Assembly: GCF_021513135.1 (NCBI RefSeq) | Contig: NZ_CP090981.1 | Coordinates: 496,001-560,000 of the forward strand | DNA: 64,000 nt | Direction of reading: 5' to 3' | From: Vibrio sp. SS-MA-C1-2 | GTDB taxonomy: Bacteria > Pseudomonadota > Gammaproteobacteria > Enterobacterales > Vibrionaceae | Position numbers and translations under genes: made by a program | Shown here: piece by piece, positions 19,853 through 30,738 of the stretch | How positions within the stretch are numbered: position 1 is the first letter of the stretch | Layout: every line of letters begins with the position of its first letter | Notes under the pieces: model-generated | Databases searched by the model: none | What the model was told of the DNA's origin: nothing | What the model saw: only the letters and a program-made list of their open reading frames with translations

Positions 19853-20458
19853 ATGTCTTGTCTCCGTTGTGGTTTAACCGAATACTGTATCTGCGATGTT
19901 GAACCACAAATATCCAGTAATATCACTTTTGCTCTACTTACCCATGAGCGTGAACCGAAAAAACTCACCAATACTGGGCGTTTAATTCAACGTACAATTT
20001 CAGAATCTCACACCTTTATCTGGCAAAGAAAAACACCAGCTCCACAACTATTAGCGTTGATAAATAATCCAAACTATCAGCCTTTTTTGCTCTTTCCCGA
20101 TCCTGATGCCAAGTTATTATCAGCATCGACACTTTCACTAACCTCGACAGAAGCCACTCTCGATCAGAACAAAAAACCATTATTCATTATTTTAGATGGT
20201 ACATGGCAAGAGGCGAGAAAAATGGTCAGAAAGAGTCAATGGCTTTCTCATGTAACAAAAATAACGATTGAGCCATCGATCAAATCAATATACTCATTAA
20301 GAAGAAATCAACAGGACGGCAATCTTTGTACGTGCGAAGTGGCAGTAGAATTACTAAAAATAACCCAACAACCTAAAGCTGCTGAGCAGTTAATGGATTA
20401 TTTTTCACAATTTATAATTAGCTATAAACAGGACAAGGGCCAGCCTATAGACTGTTAG
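19853..20458 (+). CDS. tapT: DTW-domain tRNA-uridine aminocarboxypropyltransferase (TapT)
   Basis: 201 residues. The N-terminal CLRCGLTEYCICD cysteine cluster, the DTW-type motif LDGTWQEARKM (about residues 117-127) and SIYSLRRNQQDGNLCTCEV (about 143-161) define the DTW family. E. coli TapT (YfiP) puts the acp group on U47 of several tRNAs using SAM. Vibrionaceae can carry more than one DTW paralogue, so the exact orthologue is uncertain. It stands alone with a terminator downstream. Confidence 0.85.
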   Translation: MSCLRCGLTEYCICDVEPQISSNITFALLTHEREPKKLTNTGRLIQRTISESHTFIWQRKTPAPQLLALINNPNYQPFLLFPDPDAKLLSASTLSLTSTEATLDQNKKPLFIILDGTWQEARKMVRKSQWLSHVTKITIEPSIKSIYSLRRNQQDGNLCTCEVAVELLKITQQPKAAEQLMDYFSQFIISYKQDKGQPIDC

Positions 20459-20470
20459 CCATTAAATCAT

Positions 20471-20519
20471 AAAAAAAGCCTATTGATGTTAGTAATCACT
20501 TACCATCAATAAGCTTTTA
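20471..20519. terminator. Terminator between tapT and rep
   Basis: AAGCCTATTGATG and CATCAATAAGCTT pair (one bulged C) around a 15-nt loop, flanked by A7 and T4 runs. It separates the converging genes. Confidence 0.7.
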
Positions 20520-20559
20520 AATCATAAACTTAGCATAAAGACGCATTATTTTTTAAACA

Positions 20560-22578
20560 TTATTTCTTAAACATCGCCGCTCTTAAGTTAGCAATGTGGC
20601 TTTTTCCGCTCTCCATTCGCTGCTCTGCTGTCTGTTTTGGCTTTTGACGTTCCCAATTAAGATCATCTTGTGGCAGTTCTTCTAAAAATCGGCTTGGCTC
20701 AGGTTTAATTAATTCACCGAACTGACGACGCTCACGGCAGAGAGTAAACACTAACTCTTTTTGAGCACGAGTAATACCGACATAAGCGAGACGACGCTCC
20801 TCTTCAACATTCTCTTCATCAATGCTGGTCTGGTGAGGTAATATTCCCTCCTCCATTCCGATCAGATAGACATAAGGAAACTCTAATCCTTTTGAAGCGT
20901 GTAAAGTCATTAGCTGTACTTGATCACTCTCTTCATCATCTTCACCTCGTTCCATCATATCTCGCAAAGTAAGCCGTTGAACCACCTCTTTTAAGGTTTT
21001 AACCTCTTGGTCATAATTATCACCCTCTAGATCAGCCACAATCCAACCATAGAGATCAGACACATTTTTCATCCGCATCTCAGCCGCTTTAGGACTGGTT
21101 GAGGTTTCATAAAGCCAATCTTCATAATTAATATCACGGACTAATGAGCGCACCGCATCTACCGTATCACCGCGCTCTGCATTGTCGGCTAATTCAACAA
21201 TCCAACGAGTAAAACGACGAAGAGATTCTAAACCTCGACCTGACAGATGTTGTTCTAAACCAATTTCAAAGCTCGCTTCAAATAAACTTTTACCACGCAT
21301 ATTGGCATAACTGCCGAGCTTCTCTAAGGTCACAGGCCCTATTTCGCGTCGAGGCGTATTCACGATTCTTAAAAAAGCGTTATCATCATCAGGGTTAGTC
21401 AATACTTTCAAATAAGCCATCATGTCTTTAATCTCGACTCGAGAGAAAAAAGAGGTACCGCCAGAAATTTTATAAGGGATGCGATTTTGCATTAATGCTT
21501 TTTCAAACAGGCGAGATTGATGGTTGCCACGATAGAGGATCGCGTAATCTTTATATTGAGTTCGTCCCACAAAGTGATGAGCAATCAGCTCCCCAATCAC
21601 TCTTTCTGCTTCATGCTCTTCATCTTTTGCCACCAGCACTTTTAGTTCACTGCCATCAGGAATTTCAGAAAAGAGCGTCTTCTCAAAAAGGTGGGGGTTA
21701 TTAGCAATTAAAATATTAGCAGAACGCAGAATACGACTAGTCGAGCGATAATTTTGCTCTAGCTTGATCACCCGTAAACTAGGATAATCCTGTTGTAATA
21801 ACATTAAGTTTTGCGGACGAGCACCACGCCATGAATAAATAGACTGATCATCATCCCCCACTACCGTAAAACGTTCACGGGCTCCCGCTATCAACTTAAC
21901 CAACTCATATTGACTGGTGTTGGTATCTTGATACTCATCGACGAGTAAATATTGAATGCGCTTTTGCCAGCGTTCTCTGACTGTCTGGTTCTGTTTTAAA
22001 AGCAAGACTGGCAGCGTAATAAGATCATCAAAGTCTAATGCATTATAAGCACGCATCTGTTTATGGTATGCCGCATAACAAGCTGCAAACGTATGTTCTT
22101 GCTCTGAACTTGCGGTTGCTTTTGCTTGATCTGGGTTAAATAAGTTATTTTTCCAATTAGAGATCGTCGTCATTAATTGCCTAAGAAGATCTTTATCGTT
22201 ATCTAGCTGCTCTTCGGTCAATTCTTTTAATAATGCCAACTGATCTTGATCGTCAAAAAGAGAAAAATTAGCTTTTAAAGCCAGCGCCTTATGTTCTCGT
22301 TTAATAATCTCTAAACCTAAGGTATGAAAAGTCGAGACAATCAAGCCACGAGACTCTTTTTTTCCTAAGGTTTGCCCCACACGCTCTTTCATCTCTCTTG
22401 CGGCTTTATTAGTAAACGTGACCGCTGCAATTTGACGAGGTTTATAACCACATTGCTGAACTAAGTAAGCAATTTTATTGGTGATAACACGTGTTTTACC
22501 TGAACCCGCTCCAGCCAGAACTAAACAAGGTCCTGAAATATAGTTCACAGCTTCATTTTGTCGAGGGTTAAGTCTCAT
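20560..22578 (-). CDS. rep: ATP-dependent DNA helicase Rep
   Basis: 672 residues (E. coli 673) and near-identical blocks throughout: Walker [20 protein letters not shown], Ia [99 protein letters not shown]. The [14 protein letters not shown] and [11 protein letters not shown] segments distinguish Rep from UvrD and PcrA. It is a 3'-5' superfamily 1 helicase that helps replication forks past bound proteins and interacts with DnaB. Confidence 0.98.
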   Translation of the reverse strand: MRLNPRQNEAVNYISGPCLVLAGAGSGKTRVITNKIAYLVQQCGYKPRQIAAVTFTNKAAREMKERVGQTLGKKESRGLIVSTFHTLGLEIIKREHKALALKANFSLFDDQDQLALLKELTEEQLDNDKDLLRQLMTTISNWKNNLFNPDQAKATASSEQEHTFAACYAAYHKQMRAYNALDFDDLITLPVLLLKQNQTVRERWQKRIQYLLVDEYQDTNTSQYELVKLIAGARERFTVVGDDDQSIYSWRGARPQNLMLLQQDYPSLRVIKLEQNYRSTSRILRSANILIANNPHLFEKTLFSEIPDGSELKVLVAKDEEHEAERVIGELIAHHFVGRTQYKDYAILYRGNHQSRLFEKALMQNRIPYKISGGTSFFSRVEIKDMMAYLKVLTNPDDDNAFLRIVNTPRREIGPVTLEKLGSYANMRGKSLFEASFEIGLEQHLSGRGLESLRRFTRWIVELADNAERGDTVDAVRSLVRDINYEDWLYETSTSPKAAEMRMKNVSDLYGWIVADLEGDNYDQEVKTLKEVVQRLTLRDMMERGEDDEESDQVQLMTLHASKGLEFPYVYLIGMEEGILPHQTSIDEENVEEERRLAYVGITRAQKELVFTLCRERRQFGELIKPEPSRFLEELPQDDLNWERQKPKQTAEQRMESGKSHIANLRAAMFKK

Positions 22579-22840
22579 AACGATCCTACTTATTATTTAA
22601 TCTGGCGCTACTTACGATTAACTATTGTAAACAGATCTTATTGGCTGTCTATTCGTTAATGACATCATTTATTTTTATTATTAACACTTAAATACCAATA
22701 CTGACTATAAGTTAATTATATCAATAAGATAAAATTAACTCGATGTTAAACGACACCAAAATAACCACACAAATATGCAATCTTATTTACAAATATTAAG
22801 ACCTTTAGGGTTGTAGTTATAGATTTTGTTGATACCATAA

Positions 22841-22858
22841 TGAATGAACATTCATTCA
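22841..22858. promoter_or_regulatory. Palindromic operator before the TetR gene
   Basis: TGAATGAACATTCATTCA has perfect 8-bp arms around CA. It ends 12 bp before the TetR start and is the kind of site TetR repressors bind to control themselves and the adjoining pump genes. The rest of the 292-bp gap after rep holds only an AT-rich inverted repeat near 22711-22742. Confidence 0.75.
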
Positions 22859-22870
22859 TGGACGGAACTA

Positions 22871-23434
22871 ATGAGCGACAAACGCCAAAGGATTCTAACC
22901 GCAACAGAAGCGCTACTGGCAGAACATGGTTTTCATGGTCTATCAATGCAAATGGTAGCAAAAAAAGCAGATGTTGCGATTGGCACTATCTATCGTTATT
23001 TTTCTGACAAAGATGATCTTATTGAGCAACTTCATCAACACCTCATAGCAATCATTGCTACCGAGGTCCAGAAAAATGTCACTGATGATCTTTCATTAAA
23101 AATGCAGTATCGCACTATGTGGCTAAATACTTGGCATTTTACTAATTCGAATCGATCACCAATGTTAACCAGAAATCAGTTTAAAAACTTGCCATGTGGT
23201 AATAAGCCCACAAGAAAACAGACTGAGATCCAACACTTCGATAAGGTAAGAAATTTCTATAATGAAGGTCTTGAGCTTGGCTTGTTTAAACCCCTTCCTA
23301 TAGAAATTTTAGCGACATTAAGCCTAGAAACTAGTGCTTCACTTGCAAGAAAACAGGTTCAAAATATTGTTGAGGTTACCGAACCAGAGCTTGATTTAGT
23401 TATTGAAAGCACTTGGCAAAGTATTCTTAAATAA
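22871..23434 (+). CDS. vexR: TetR-family repressor of the RND efflux operon (VexR-like)
   Basis: 187 residues from the ATG at 22871, which has GACGGA eight bases upstream; an ATG at 22844 lies inside the operator palindrome and is rejected. The N-terminal TetR helix-turn-helix is clear (RQRILTATEALLAEHGFHGL, VAKKADVAIGTIYRYFSDKDDL). The C-terminal ligand domain is less conserved. It is 29 bp upstream of the membrane-fusion gene on the same strand. The gene order TetR-MFP-RND next to ilvC matches the Vibrio cholerae vexRAB locus as I recall it. Confidence 0.85.
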   Translation: MSDKRQRILTATEALLAEHGFHGLSMQMVAKKADVAIGTIYRYFSDKDDLIEQLHQHLIAIIATEVQKNVTDDLSLKMQYRTMWLNTWHFTNSNRSPMLTRNQFKNLPCGNKPTRKQTEIQHFDKVRNFYNEGLELGLFKPLPIEILATLSLETSASLARKQVQNIVEVTEPELDLVIESTWQSILK

Positions 23435-23463
23435 AATAAATTTAAATTAAGGAGTTTTATTCC

Positions 23464-24570
23464 ATGAAGAAGTGGACCTTCGTAATGTTATTAGTGGTAT
23501 TACTGCTATTTGGTAGTGTAATTGGTTTCAATATGTTTAAGCAGAAAAAAATTGCTGAATATATGGCGAATATGCCTGAACCCGAGTTCCCTGTAACCAT
23601 TATTGAGACAGCAAAAACAGATTGGATTCCAACCATTGAAGCGATCGGCTTTATTGAACCAAATCAAGGTGTCACACTCACCTCTGAAACTAGCGGTATT
23701 ATTGATAGCATCGACTTTGAGTCTGGTGCGACAGTAAAGGCTAACCAACAATTAGTGACGCTAGATTCAACGGTTGAAATAGCGAATTTAAAAAGTGCTG
23801 AAGCAAGAAAACCAGCTGCACGAGCTAAATATCAACGCTATCAAGGTCTCTATAAAAAAGGCTCGATCTCTAAAGAAGCATTAGATGAAGCAGAAGCAGA
23901 TTACAACTCTCTTGCTGCCGATATCGAAGCCCTTAAAGCAACCATTGCCCGTCGTACTATTGCAGCACCATTTTCAGGTATCGTAGGTATCCGTAATGTA
24001 TTCTTAGGTGAATATTTACAGCCAGGTACAGATATTGTGCGTCTTGAAGATACGAGTGTAATGCGCCTGCGCTTTACCATTCCACAAACAAAAATCTCAG
24101 CGATTCATTTAGGCCAGCAAGTTAAAATTGTTGTCGATTCATACCCCGATATGATGTTCACCGGTTCAATTAACACCATTGAACCTGCCGTTAACTTCCA
24201 AAGCGGTCTAATCCAAGTACAGGCTGAGATCCCAAATAATAACGGCAAATTACGTTCAGGTATGTTCGCACGCGCCAATGTTATTTTACCGACTATTCAC
24301 TCGCAAGTTGTCATTCCTCAAACGGCAATCAACTTTACCCTTTATGGCGACAATGTTTATGTTGTTTCTGAAAAAGAGGGCGAGCGTCGTGTTTCTCAAC
24401 GTGTAGTGAAGGTAGGTGAACGTATCGGTTCTGTTGCGCACGTCATTGAAGGTTTAAAGGTTGGCGAAACGGTTGTGACAACGGGACAAGTTCGTTTAAG
24501 TAATGATGCAAAAGTGCGTATTGTTGAAAGCGATGCAACTACACCACCAGCTGAAACACCGATGCTGTAA
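23464..24570 (+). CDS. vexA: RND efflux periplasmic adaptor (VexA-like membrane fusion protein)
   Basis: 368 residues: an N-terminal membrane anchor (residues 5-23, no lipobox Cys), then barrel-sandwich halves (GFIEPNQGVTLTSETSGIID and RRTIAAPFSGIVGIRNVFLG) around a short alpha-hairpin (about residues 100-160), then beta-barrel and membrane-proximal domains. It links the inner-membrane pump to a TolC-type outer-membrane channel, which is not encoded here. An 11-bp gap separates it from the pump gene. Confidence 0.93.
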   Translation: MKKWTFVMLLVVLLLFGSVIGFNMFKQKKIAEYMANMPEPEFPVTIIETAKTDWIPTIEAIGFIEPNQGVTLTSETSGIIDSIDFESGATVKANQQLVTLDSTVEIANLKSAEARKPAARAKYQRYQGLYKKGSISKEALDEAEADYNSLAADIEALKATIARRTIAAPFSGIVGIRNVFLGEYLQPGTDIVRLEDTSVMRLRFTIPQTKISAIHLGQQVKIVVDSYPDMMFTGSINTIEPAVNFQSGLIQVQAEIPNNNGKLRSGMFARANVILPTIHSQVVIPQTAINFTLYGDNVYVVSEKEGERRVSQRVVKVGERIGSVAHVIEGLKVGETVVTTGQVRLSNDAKVRIVESDATTPPAETPML

Positions 24571-24581
24571 CGGGAGGCGAT

Positions 24582-27500
24582 ATGCGTTTTACTGATGTAT
24601 TTATCAAACGACCGATATTAGCGATCTCCATCAGCTTCTTGATTGCTCTGCTTGGTATGCAAGCTCTATTCAAAATGCAGGTGCGTGAGTACCCAGAGAT
24701 GACGAATACCGTCGTCACGGTTACGACCAGCTACTACGGTGCAAGTGCTGACTTAATTCAGGGGTTTATTACTCAACCTTTGGAACAAGCCGTCGCTCAG
24801 GCAGATAATATTGATTACATGACCTCCCAATCGGTATTGGGGACGTCAACAATTACCGTCAATATGAAGTTGAACACCGATCCGAATGCGGCACTGTCAG
24901 ATATCTTGGCAAAAACAAACTCTGTTCGTTCTCAGCTACCTAAAGAGTCTGAAGATCCCACCGTTACAATGTCGACCGGTTCGACAACGGCGGTACTTTA
25001 TATCGGCTTTACCAGTGATGAATTAGTATCAAGCCAGATCACCGATTACTTAGAGCGAGTTGTCAATCCTCAACTTTTCTCTGTTAGTGGCGTATCTAAA
25101 GTTGATATCTATGGCGGTATGAAATATGCCCTTCGTGTTTGGTTAGACCCAGGCAAAATGGCGGCATTTGATCTGACGGCAACTGATGTAATGTCAGTAC
25201 TGAATGCCAACAACTATCAGTCAGCAACGGGTCAAGCGGTTGGTGAGTTTGTACTTTATAACGGCAGTTTAGATTCTCAGGTCTCATCTGCAGATGAACT
25301 CAGTAATCTTGTCGTTAAAAGTAAAGATGGTGATGTTATTCGCCTTGGCGATATTGCTAAAGTGAGCTTAGAAAAGAGTCATGATGTGTATCGTGCTCGT
25401 GCGAATGGTCAAGAAGCCGTTGTTGCAGCAATCAATGCGGCACCAAGTGCGAACCCGATCAATATCGCAGCTGATGTCTTGGATATGTTACCTCAAATAG
25501 AGAAAAATCTACCAAGCAACATCAATATGAATGTAATGTATGACTCAACGATTGCAATCAATGAGTCAATTAATGAAGTTATGAAAACCATCGCAGAAGC
25601 GGCATTGATCGTTCTTGTGGTTATCACTCTCTTCTTGGGTTCATTCCGTGCTGTTATCATCCCAATCGTCACTATTCCGCTTTCACTGATTGGTGTTGCG
25701 ATGGTGATGCAGATGATGGGTTTCTCATGGAACTTAATGACACTGCTTGCGATGGTACTTGCTATCGGTTTGGTTGTTGATGATGCTATCGTTGTTTTAG
25801 AGAACGTTGATCGACACATTAAACTGGGTGAAACACCCTTTAGAGCCGCGATTATCGGTACTCGTGAGATAGCCGTTCCTGTTATTGCAATGACCCTAAC
25901 ATTAGGTGCCGTATATGCGCCAATCGCGATGATGGGTGGGGTAACCGGTTCACTATTTAAAGAATTTGCATTAACCCTTGCAGGTGCAGTTTTTGTATCA
26001 GGTATTGTTGCGTTAACGCTCTCTCCAATGATGTGTTCTCAAATGCTTAAAGCAAATGCAGAACCAAATAAGTTTGAGAAAGCGGTACACAACTTCCTTG
26101 ATAAGATGACGAACCGTTATGCGCGTATGCTCACTGCGGTAATGAACCGTCGTCCTGTTATTATTGCATTCTCTATCTTTGTATTTGCATCACTACCAAT
26201 TCTGTTTAAGTTTATCCCTAGTGAATTAGCCCCATCAGAAGATAAAGGTGCTGTAATGTTGATGGCAACAGGTCCATCAAATGCCAACTTAGATTATCTG
26301 CAAAATACCATGGACTCTGTGAGTGATGTGTTATCAGCGCAACCTGAAGTTGGTTATGCCCAGATATTTACCGGCGTACCCAACTCAAATCAAGCGTTTG
26401 GTATCGCATCGATGGTTCCTTGGAGCGAACGTGAAGCAAGTCAGGCTGAAGTAACAAAACGAGTAGGTGAACTAGTTAAAGATACTCCAGCAATGAAGGT
26501 AACGGCATTCCAGATGCCAGAACTTCCTGGTGCTGGCTCAGGTCTACCGATTCAATTTGTTATCACTACTCCGAATAGCTTTGAAAGCTTGTTCCAAATT
26601 ACATCTGATATTTTAACAGAAGTAAAAACAAGCCCACTCTTTGTCTATTCAGATCTAGACCTTAATTACGATTCGGCAACGATGAAAATTAAGATCGATA
26701 AAGATAAAGCGGGTGCTTATGGCGTTACGATGCAGGATATCGGGATTACATTAAGTACCATGATGTCTGATGGTTATGTTAACCGTATCGATTTAAATGG
26801 TCGATCTTATGAAGTTATTCCTCAGGTAGAACGTAAGTATCGTTTAAACCCGGAGTCAATGAACAGTTATTATGTTCGTGCTGCGGATGGATTTGCCGTT
26901 CCATTGAGTAACTTAGTGACTATTGACGTTGTAGCAGAACCTCGTTCTCTTCCACATTTTAATCAATTAAACTCAGCAACTATTGGTGCTGTACCTTCAC
27001 CAGGTGTTGCTATGGGTGATGCTGTGGCATGGTTTGAAGATATCGCAGCCCAGAAGTTACCAAATGGCTATAGCCATGACTACATGGGTGAATCTCGCCA
27101 ATATGTAACAGAGGGTAGCGCTCTATACGCGACCTTTGGTTTAGCGCTTGCGATTATCTTCTTAGTATTAGCGATTCAGTTTGAATCAATCCGAGATCCA
27201 CTGGTTATCATGGTTTCTGTACCATTGGCGATTTGTGGTGCATTGATTGTTCTTGCTTGGGGTACCGCCTCAATGAACATCTATTCTCAGGTTGGTTTAA
27301 TTACCTTGGTTGGTCTAATTACTAAACACGGTATTTTGATTTGTGAAGTAGCAAAAGAAGAGCAACTACATCACGGAAAGAATCGTTTAGATGCCGTCAT
27401 GGAAGCTGCGAAGGTTCGTCTTCGCCCAATATTGATGACAACCGCAGCAATGATTGCAGGTCTGATCCCATTGATGTATGCGACAGGTGCGGGTGCCGCT

Positions 27501-27647
27501 CAGCGCTTTAGTATTGGTGTGGTTATCGTATCAGGATTAGCGATTGGTACATTGTTTACATTATTTGTACTGCCTGTTATCTACAGTTACTTAGCAAGTG
27601 AGCATAAGCCACTGCCAGTGTTTGAAGAAAATGAAGAGACAAAGTAA
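24582..27647 (+). CDS. vexB: RND (HAE1) multidrug efflux transporter, VexB-like
   Basis: 1021 residues with the 12-helix RND layout: TM1, a large periplasmic loop, a block of helices, a second loop, a final block. The proton-relay aspartates of TM4 are present in GLVVDDAIVVLENVDRH, and the TM10 lysine is kept in LITKHGILICE (the usual following Asn is His). It is a proton-driven trimeric pump for bile salts, detergents and drugs in its Vibrio relatives; substrate range here is inferred. A perfect terminator follows. Confidence 0.95.
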   Translation: MRFTDVFIKRPILAISISFLIALLGMQALFKMQVREYPEMTNTVVTVTTSYYGASADLIQGFITQPLEQAVAQADNIDYMTSQSVLGTSTITVNMKLNTDPNAALSDILAKTNSVRSQLPKESEDPTVTMSTGSTTAVLYIGFTSDELVSSQITDYLERVVNPQLFSVSGVSKVDIYGGMKYALRVWLDPGKMAAFDLTATDVMSVLNANNYQSATGQAVGEFVLYNGSLDSQVSSADELSNLVVKSKDGDVIRLGDIAKVSLEKSHDVYRARANGQEAVVAAINAAPSANPINIAADVLDMLPQIEKNLPSNINMNVMYDSTIAINESINEVMKTIAEAALIVLVVITLFLGSFRAVIIPIVTIPLSLIGVAMVMQMMGFSWNLMTLLAMVLAIGLVVDDAIVVLENVDRHIKLGETPFRAAIIGTREIAVPVIAMTLTLGAVYAPIAMMGGVTGSLFKEFALTLAGAVFVSGIVALTLSPMMCSQMLKANAEPNKFEKAVHNFLDKMTNRYARMLTAVMNRRPVIIAFSIFVFASLPILFKFIPSELAPSEDKGAVMLMATGPSNANLDYLQNTMDSVSDVLSAQPEVGYAQIFTGVPNSNQAFGIASMVPWSEREASQAEVTKRVGELVKDTPAMKVTAFQMPELPGAGSGLPIQFVITTPNSFESLFQITSDILTEVKTSPLFVYSDLDLNYDSATMKIKIDKDKAGAYGVTMQDIGITLSTMMSDGYVNRIDLNGRSYEVIPQVERKYRLNPESMNSYYVRAADGFAVPLSNLVTIDVVAEPRSLPHFNQLNSATIGAVPSPGVAMGDAVAWFEDIAAQKLPNGYSHDYMGESRQYVTEGSALYATFGLALAIIFLVLAIQFESIRDPLVIMVSVPLAICGALIVLAWGTASMNIYSQVGLITLVGLITKHGILICEVAKEEQLHHGKNRLDAVMEAAKVRLRPILMTTAAMIAGLIPLMYATGAGAAQRFSIGVVIVSGLAIGTLFTLFVLPVIYSYLASEHKPLPVFEENEETK

Positions 27648-27674
27648 GTCATAATAACCACTAAAAGTGTAACC

Positions 27675-27712
27675 AAAGAGGTGTTAAATTCGAATTTAAC
27701 ACCTCTTTTTTC
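27675..27712 (+). terminator. Terminator of the efflux operon
   Basis: AAGAGGTGTTAAATT and its exact complement are separated by a tiny loop and followed by six T. Confidence 0.92.
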
Positions 27713-27818
27713 TAGAGATTATTATATTTCATTATCTCGACCTAATTTAACGGCAACTATTTAACGACAAGTGGGCGGTTATTGCATAAAATAGTCGTCA
27801 ATATCAGAGGAGATTTCT

Positions 27819-28079
27819 ATGTTTGATCCAAAAAAATTAGAGCAAGTTGCTAAACAGATCCACGAAGCAATGCCAAAACCCGTAAAAGATTTAGGTAATG
27901 ATGTTGAGCTAAAAGTTCGCCAAGTGATTCAAGCTCAAGTGGGCAAATTAGATGTAGTTAACCGTGAAGAGTTTGATGTTCAGACTCAAGTTCTACTTCG
28001 TACTCGTCAGAAAGTGACCGAACTAGAAAAAAAACTAGCAGAGATTGAAGAAAAAATTGCTGGAAAAAGTGCAGAATAA
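27819..28079 (+). CDS. ubiK: Ubiquinone biosynthesis accessory factor UbiK
   Basis: 86 residues; [21 protein letters not shown] (about residues 51-71) is the UbiK/YqiC signature, and the C-terminal third is a coiled coil. UbiK trimerises and helps the UbiJ-organised Ubi complex under aerobic conditions, and it can interact with membranes. AGAGGAG precedes the start. Monocistronic, with a terminator just downstream. Confidence 0.95.
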   Translation: MFDPKKLEQVAKQIHEAMPKPVKDLGNDVELKVRQVIQAQVGKLDVVNREEFDVQTQVLLRTRQKVTELEKKLAEIEEKIAGKSAE

Positions 28080-28106
28080 CAATTTCAGTGTGAGACATCT
28101 GCAACA

Positions 28107-28160
28107 AAAAAGCCTCTGATAAGAACTCAATACAATTGATAACTTATCAGAGGTTTTTTT
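28107..28160 (+). terminator. Terminator of ubiK
   Basis: CCTCTGATAAG (28113-28123) pairs with CTTATCAGAGG (28143-28153) and is followed by T7. Confidence 0.88.
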
Positions 28161-28175
28161 CATCCATCGCATAAT

Positions 28176-28212
28176 AAAAAAGGCTAAACATCAATCATGT
28201 TTAGCCTTTTCA
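28176..28212 (-). terminator. Terminator of ilvC
   Basis: AAAAGGCTAAACAT and its exact complement enclose a 5-nt loop. On the minus strand the stem is followed by TTTTTTATT. Confidence 0.88.
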
Positions 28213-28243
28213 TTTTCTATATTTTAACTAATAAGATTAGTTC

Positions 28244-29728
28244 TTAGCTGCCTACAGCAATATCTTTCATATCTGTCATGTAACCACGAAGCTCTTGACC
28301 AATCCACTCAACAGGGTGATTGCGAATACTTTCGTTCACTTCAATCAGTTTACGATTATCAACACTGTTATCTGCATTTCCTAGACCTTTACCAATCACA
28401 TCAGTACCGATATTTGGCATAAATAGGTCACGAAGCATTGGTGTTGCTACGTTAGCGAATAGGTAGTTACCGTACTCAGCAGTATCAGAGATAACCACAT
28501 TCATCTCATATAGACGCTTACGAGCAACGGTATTAGCAATTAACGGTAGCTCATGTAAAGACTCATAGTATGCAGACTCTTCAATGATACCCGATGCGGT
28601 CATCGCTTCAAACGCTAGCTCAACACCCGCTTTAACCATTGCAACCATCGCAATACCGTTATCGAAGAACTCTTGCTCAGAGATCTCTACATCAGACTCT
28701 GGATAGTTTTCAAATGCAGTTTGACCCGTCTCTTCACGCCATGTGAATAGATTGATGTCATCGTTATTCCAGTCAGCAATCATTGTTGATGAGAATTCAC
28801 CAGTAATGATGTCATCCATGTGCTTGTTATAAAGAGGACGCATTAGTTCTTTAAGCTCTTCAGATAGATCAAAAGCACGAACTTTTGCAGGGTTTGATAG
28901 ACGATCCATCATGTGAGTCACACCACCAAACTTCAATGCTTCTGTAATTGCTTCCCAACCGAACTGCAGTAATTTACCTGCGTACTCAGGAGCAATACCA
29001 TCGTCGATCATTTTCTCATAACAGACGATAGAACCCGCTTGTAACATGCCACAAAGAATCGTTTGCTCACCCATAAGGTCAGATTTAACTTCTGCTACAA
29101 AAGAAGACTCTAAACAACCCGCACGGTGACCACCAGTACCCGCAGCCCAAGCTTTTGCGATATCCCAACCTTCTTGTTGAGGATCGTTCTCAGGGTGAAC
29201 GGCAATCAGCGTTGGAACACCAAAGCCACGCTTATACTCTTCACGCACTTCTGTACCAGGACACTTAGGCGCAACCATAACAACAGTGATATCTTCACGA
29301 ATCGTTTGACCCACTTCAACAATGTTAAAGCCGTGAGAATAACCTAAAGCAGAACCTTTTTTCATCAAAGGCATCACAGTTTCAACCACATCAGAGTGCT
29401 GCTTGTCAGGGGTCAAGTTAACAACAAGATCCGCTTGTGGAATTAAATCTTCGTAACTACCAACAACAAAGCCGTTCTCTTTTGCATTTTTATAAGATTG
29501 ACGTTGCTCATCGATAGCAGCTTGACGTAGTGCATAAGAGATATCTAGACCAGAATCACGCATGTTAAGACCTTGGTTAAGACCTTGTGCACCACAACCT
29601 ACAATAACAACTTTCTTGCCTTTTAAGTAATCAGCTTCTGTCGCAAACTCGGTGCGATCCATGAAACGACACTTACCTAATTGTTCTAACTGTTGACGTA
29701 AATTCAAAGTGTTAAAGTAGTTAGCCAT
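28244..29728 (-). CDS. ilvC: Ketol-acid reductoisomerase IlvC (class II)
   Basis: 494 residues, the long class II form of enterobacteria and vibrios. The start at 29728 ([14 protein letters not shown]) has GGAG seven bases upstream; the ATG at 29740 overlaps that site. NADPH-binding [19 protein letters not shown], the catalytic [12 protein letters not shown] region and duplicated C-terminal domains are all present. It carries out the alkyl migration and reduction step of isoleucine and valine synthesis. It is divergent from ilvY, whose product normally activates it when substrate is bound. Confidence 0.98.
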   Translation of the reverse strand: MANYFNTLNLRQQLEQLGKCRFMDRTEFATEADYLKGKKVVIVGCGAQGLNQGLNMRDSGLDISYALRQAAIDEQRQSYKNAKENGFVVGSYEDLIPQADLVVNLTPDKQHSDVVETVMPLMKKGSALGYSHGFNIVEVGQTIREDITVVMVAPKCPGTEVREEYKRGFGVPTLIAVHPENDPQQEGWDIAKAWAAGTGGHRAGCLESSFVAEVKSDLMGEQTILCGMLQAGSIVCYEKMIDDGIAPEYAGKLLQFGWEAITEALKFGGVTHMMDRLSNPAKVRAFDLSEELKELMRPLYNKHMDDIITGEFSSTMIADWNNDDINLFTWREETGQTAFENYPESDVEISEQEFFDNGIAMVAMVKAGVELAFEAMTASGIIEESAYYESLHELPLIANTVARKRLYEMNVVISDTAEYGNYLFANVATPMLRDLFMPNIGTDVIGKGLGNADNSVDNRKLIEVNESIRNHPVEWIGQELRGYMTDMKDIAVGS

Positions 29729-29740
29729 AGTAAACTCCAT

Positions 29741-29866
29741 TATTAAATAGCTACGATAAAATTATAAGGTTTCAGCTTGTTACTGAATTAACATTATCCT
29801 AACCTAGCCTTTATGTTGCGTAAAGTGATATATTCACAATAACTTATTGCTAAAAATGCAACCACT
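29741..29866. promoter_or_regulatory. ilvC-ilvY divergent control region
   Basis: The gap includes the interrupted palindrome GTGATATATTCAC near 29826-29838 and flanking TTGCG/TTGC repeats close to the ilvY start. This is the usual place for LysR-type operator sites. No exact IlvY site was assigned. Confidence 0.4.
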
Positions 29867-30738
29867 ATGAATTTAAAGCATCTCGAACTATTTTTACACC
29901 TTTCTGAATCAAAAAGTTACAGCCAAACCGCCCTACAGATGCACATTAGTCCATCGGCATTAACTCGAATAATTCAGCGTCTTGAGCAAGATGTTGGCGA
30001 GAAGTTATTAATTAGGGATAATCGACAAGTGCAACTCACGATTATAGGGAAAAGGTTAGTTCCTGTTGCTATTGAGATGACTCAGCGTTGGAATCAATTT
30101 ATACAGGATCAGGCAGAGGATAAAAAAACCTACAAGGCAAGTTAACACTTTTCTGTTCTGTTACAGCGAGTTATAGCCATTTACCCAAAATACTGGCTAA
30201 ATTTAATCATCACTATCCTCAAATTGAGATCCAGTTAATTACTGGCGATCCCGCTCAATCGATTGATAAAGTCAATGATAATAGCGTCGATATTGCCATT
30301 GCGGCAAAGCCTGAGCACCTCTCGCATAACAGCCTATTTATTCCAATAGAATCTGTAACGATGTCTGTTATCACTCCTGTCGCACTACTGAATAATCAAT
30401 CCGATGATCTATTAGCAGGGAGGTGGGAAAAAATTCCTTTTATCTTGCCAGAACGAGGAGCTGCGAGGGAGAGCATTGATAAATGGTGCCATCAACAGCA
30501 GATTATTCCAACCATCTATGCACAAGTATCTGGACATGAAGCGATTGTCAGTATGGTTGCGTTAGGATGTGGTATTGGCATTGCACCAGATATCGTTATC
30601 GACAATAGCCCAATGAAAGATAAGATAAAAAAGATAGTGGGTGAACCAGTTGAACCTTTACAACTTGGACTCTGTTGCAGACAACAACGTAAAAAAGAGC
30701 CTTTAATTACTGCATTTTTAGCGCTATTTGATCAGTAA
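29867..30738 (+). pseudogene. ilvY: HTH-type activator IlvY, reading frame broken once
   Basis: The first part (29867-30145) encodes the LysR helix-turn-helix (LHLSESKSYSQTALQMHISP, RIIQRLEQDVGEKLL) and then stops. The effector domain continues in the -1 frame from about 30127 (LQGKLTLFCSVTASYSHLP onward) to the stop at 30738. The switch lies at an A7 run (30122-30128); one extra A would give a continuous LysR protein of about 290 residues similar to IlvY. All else is well conserved and it keeps its divergent position beside ilvC. So this is a recent mutation, a sequence error, or less likely frameshifting. Confidence 0.88.
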
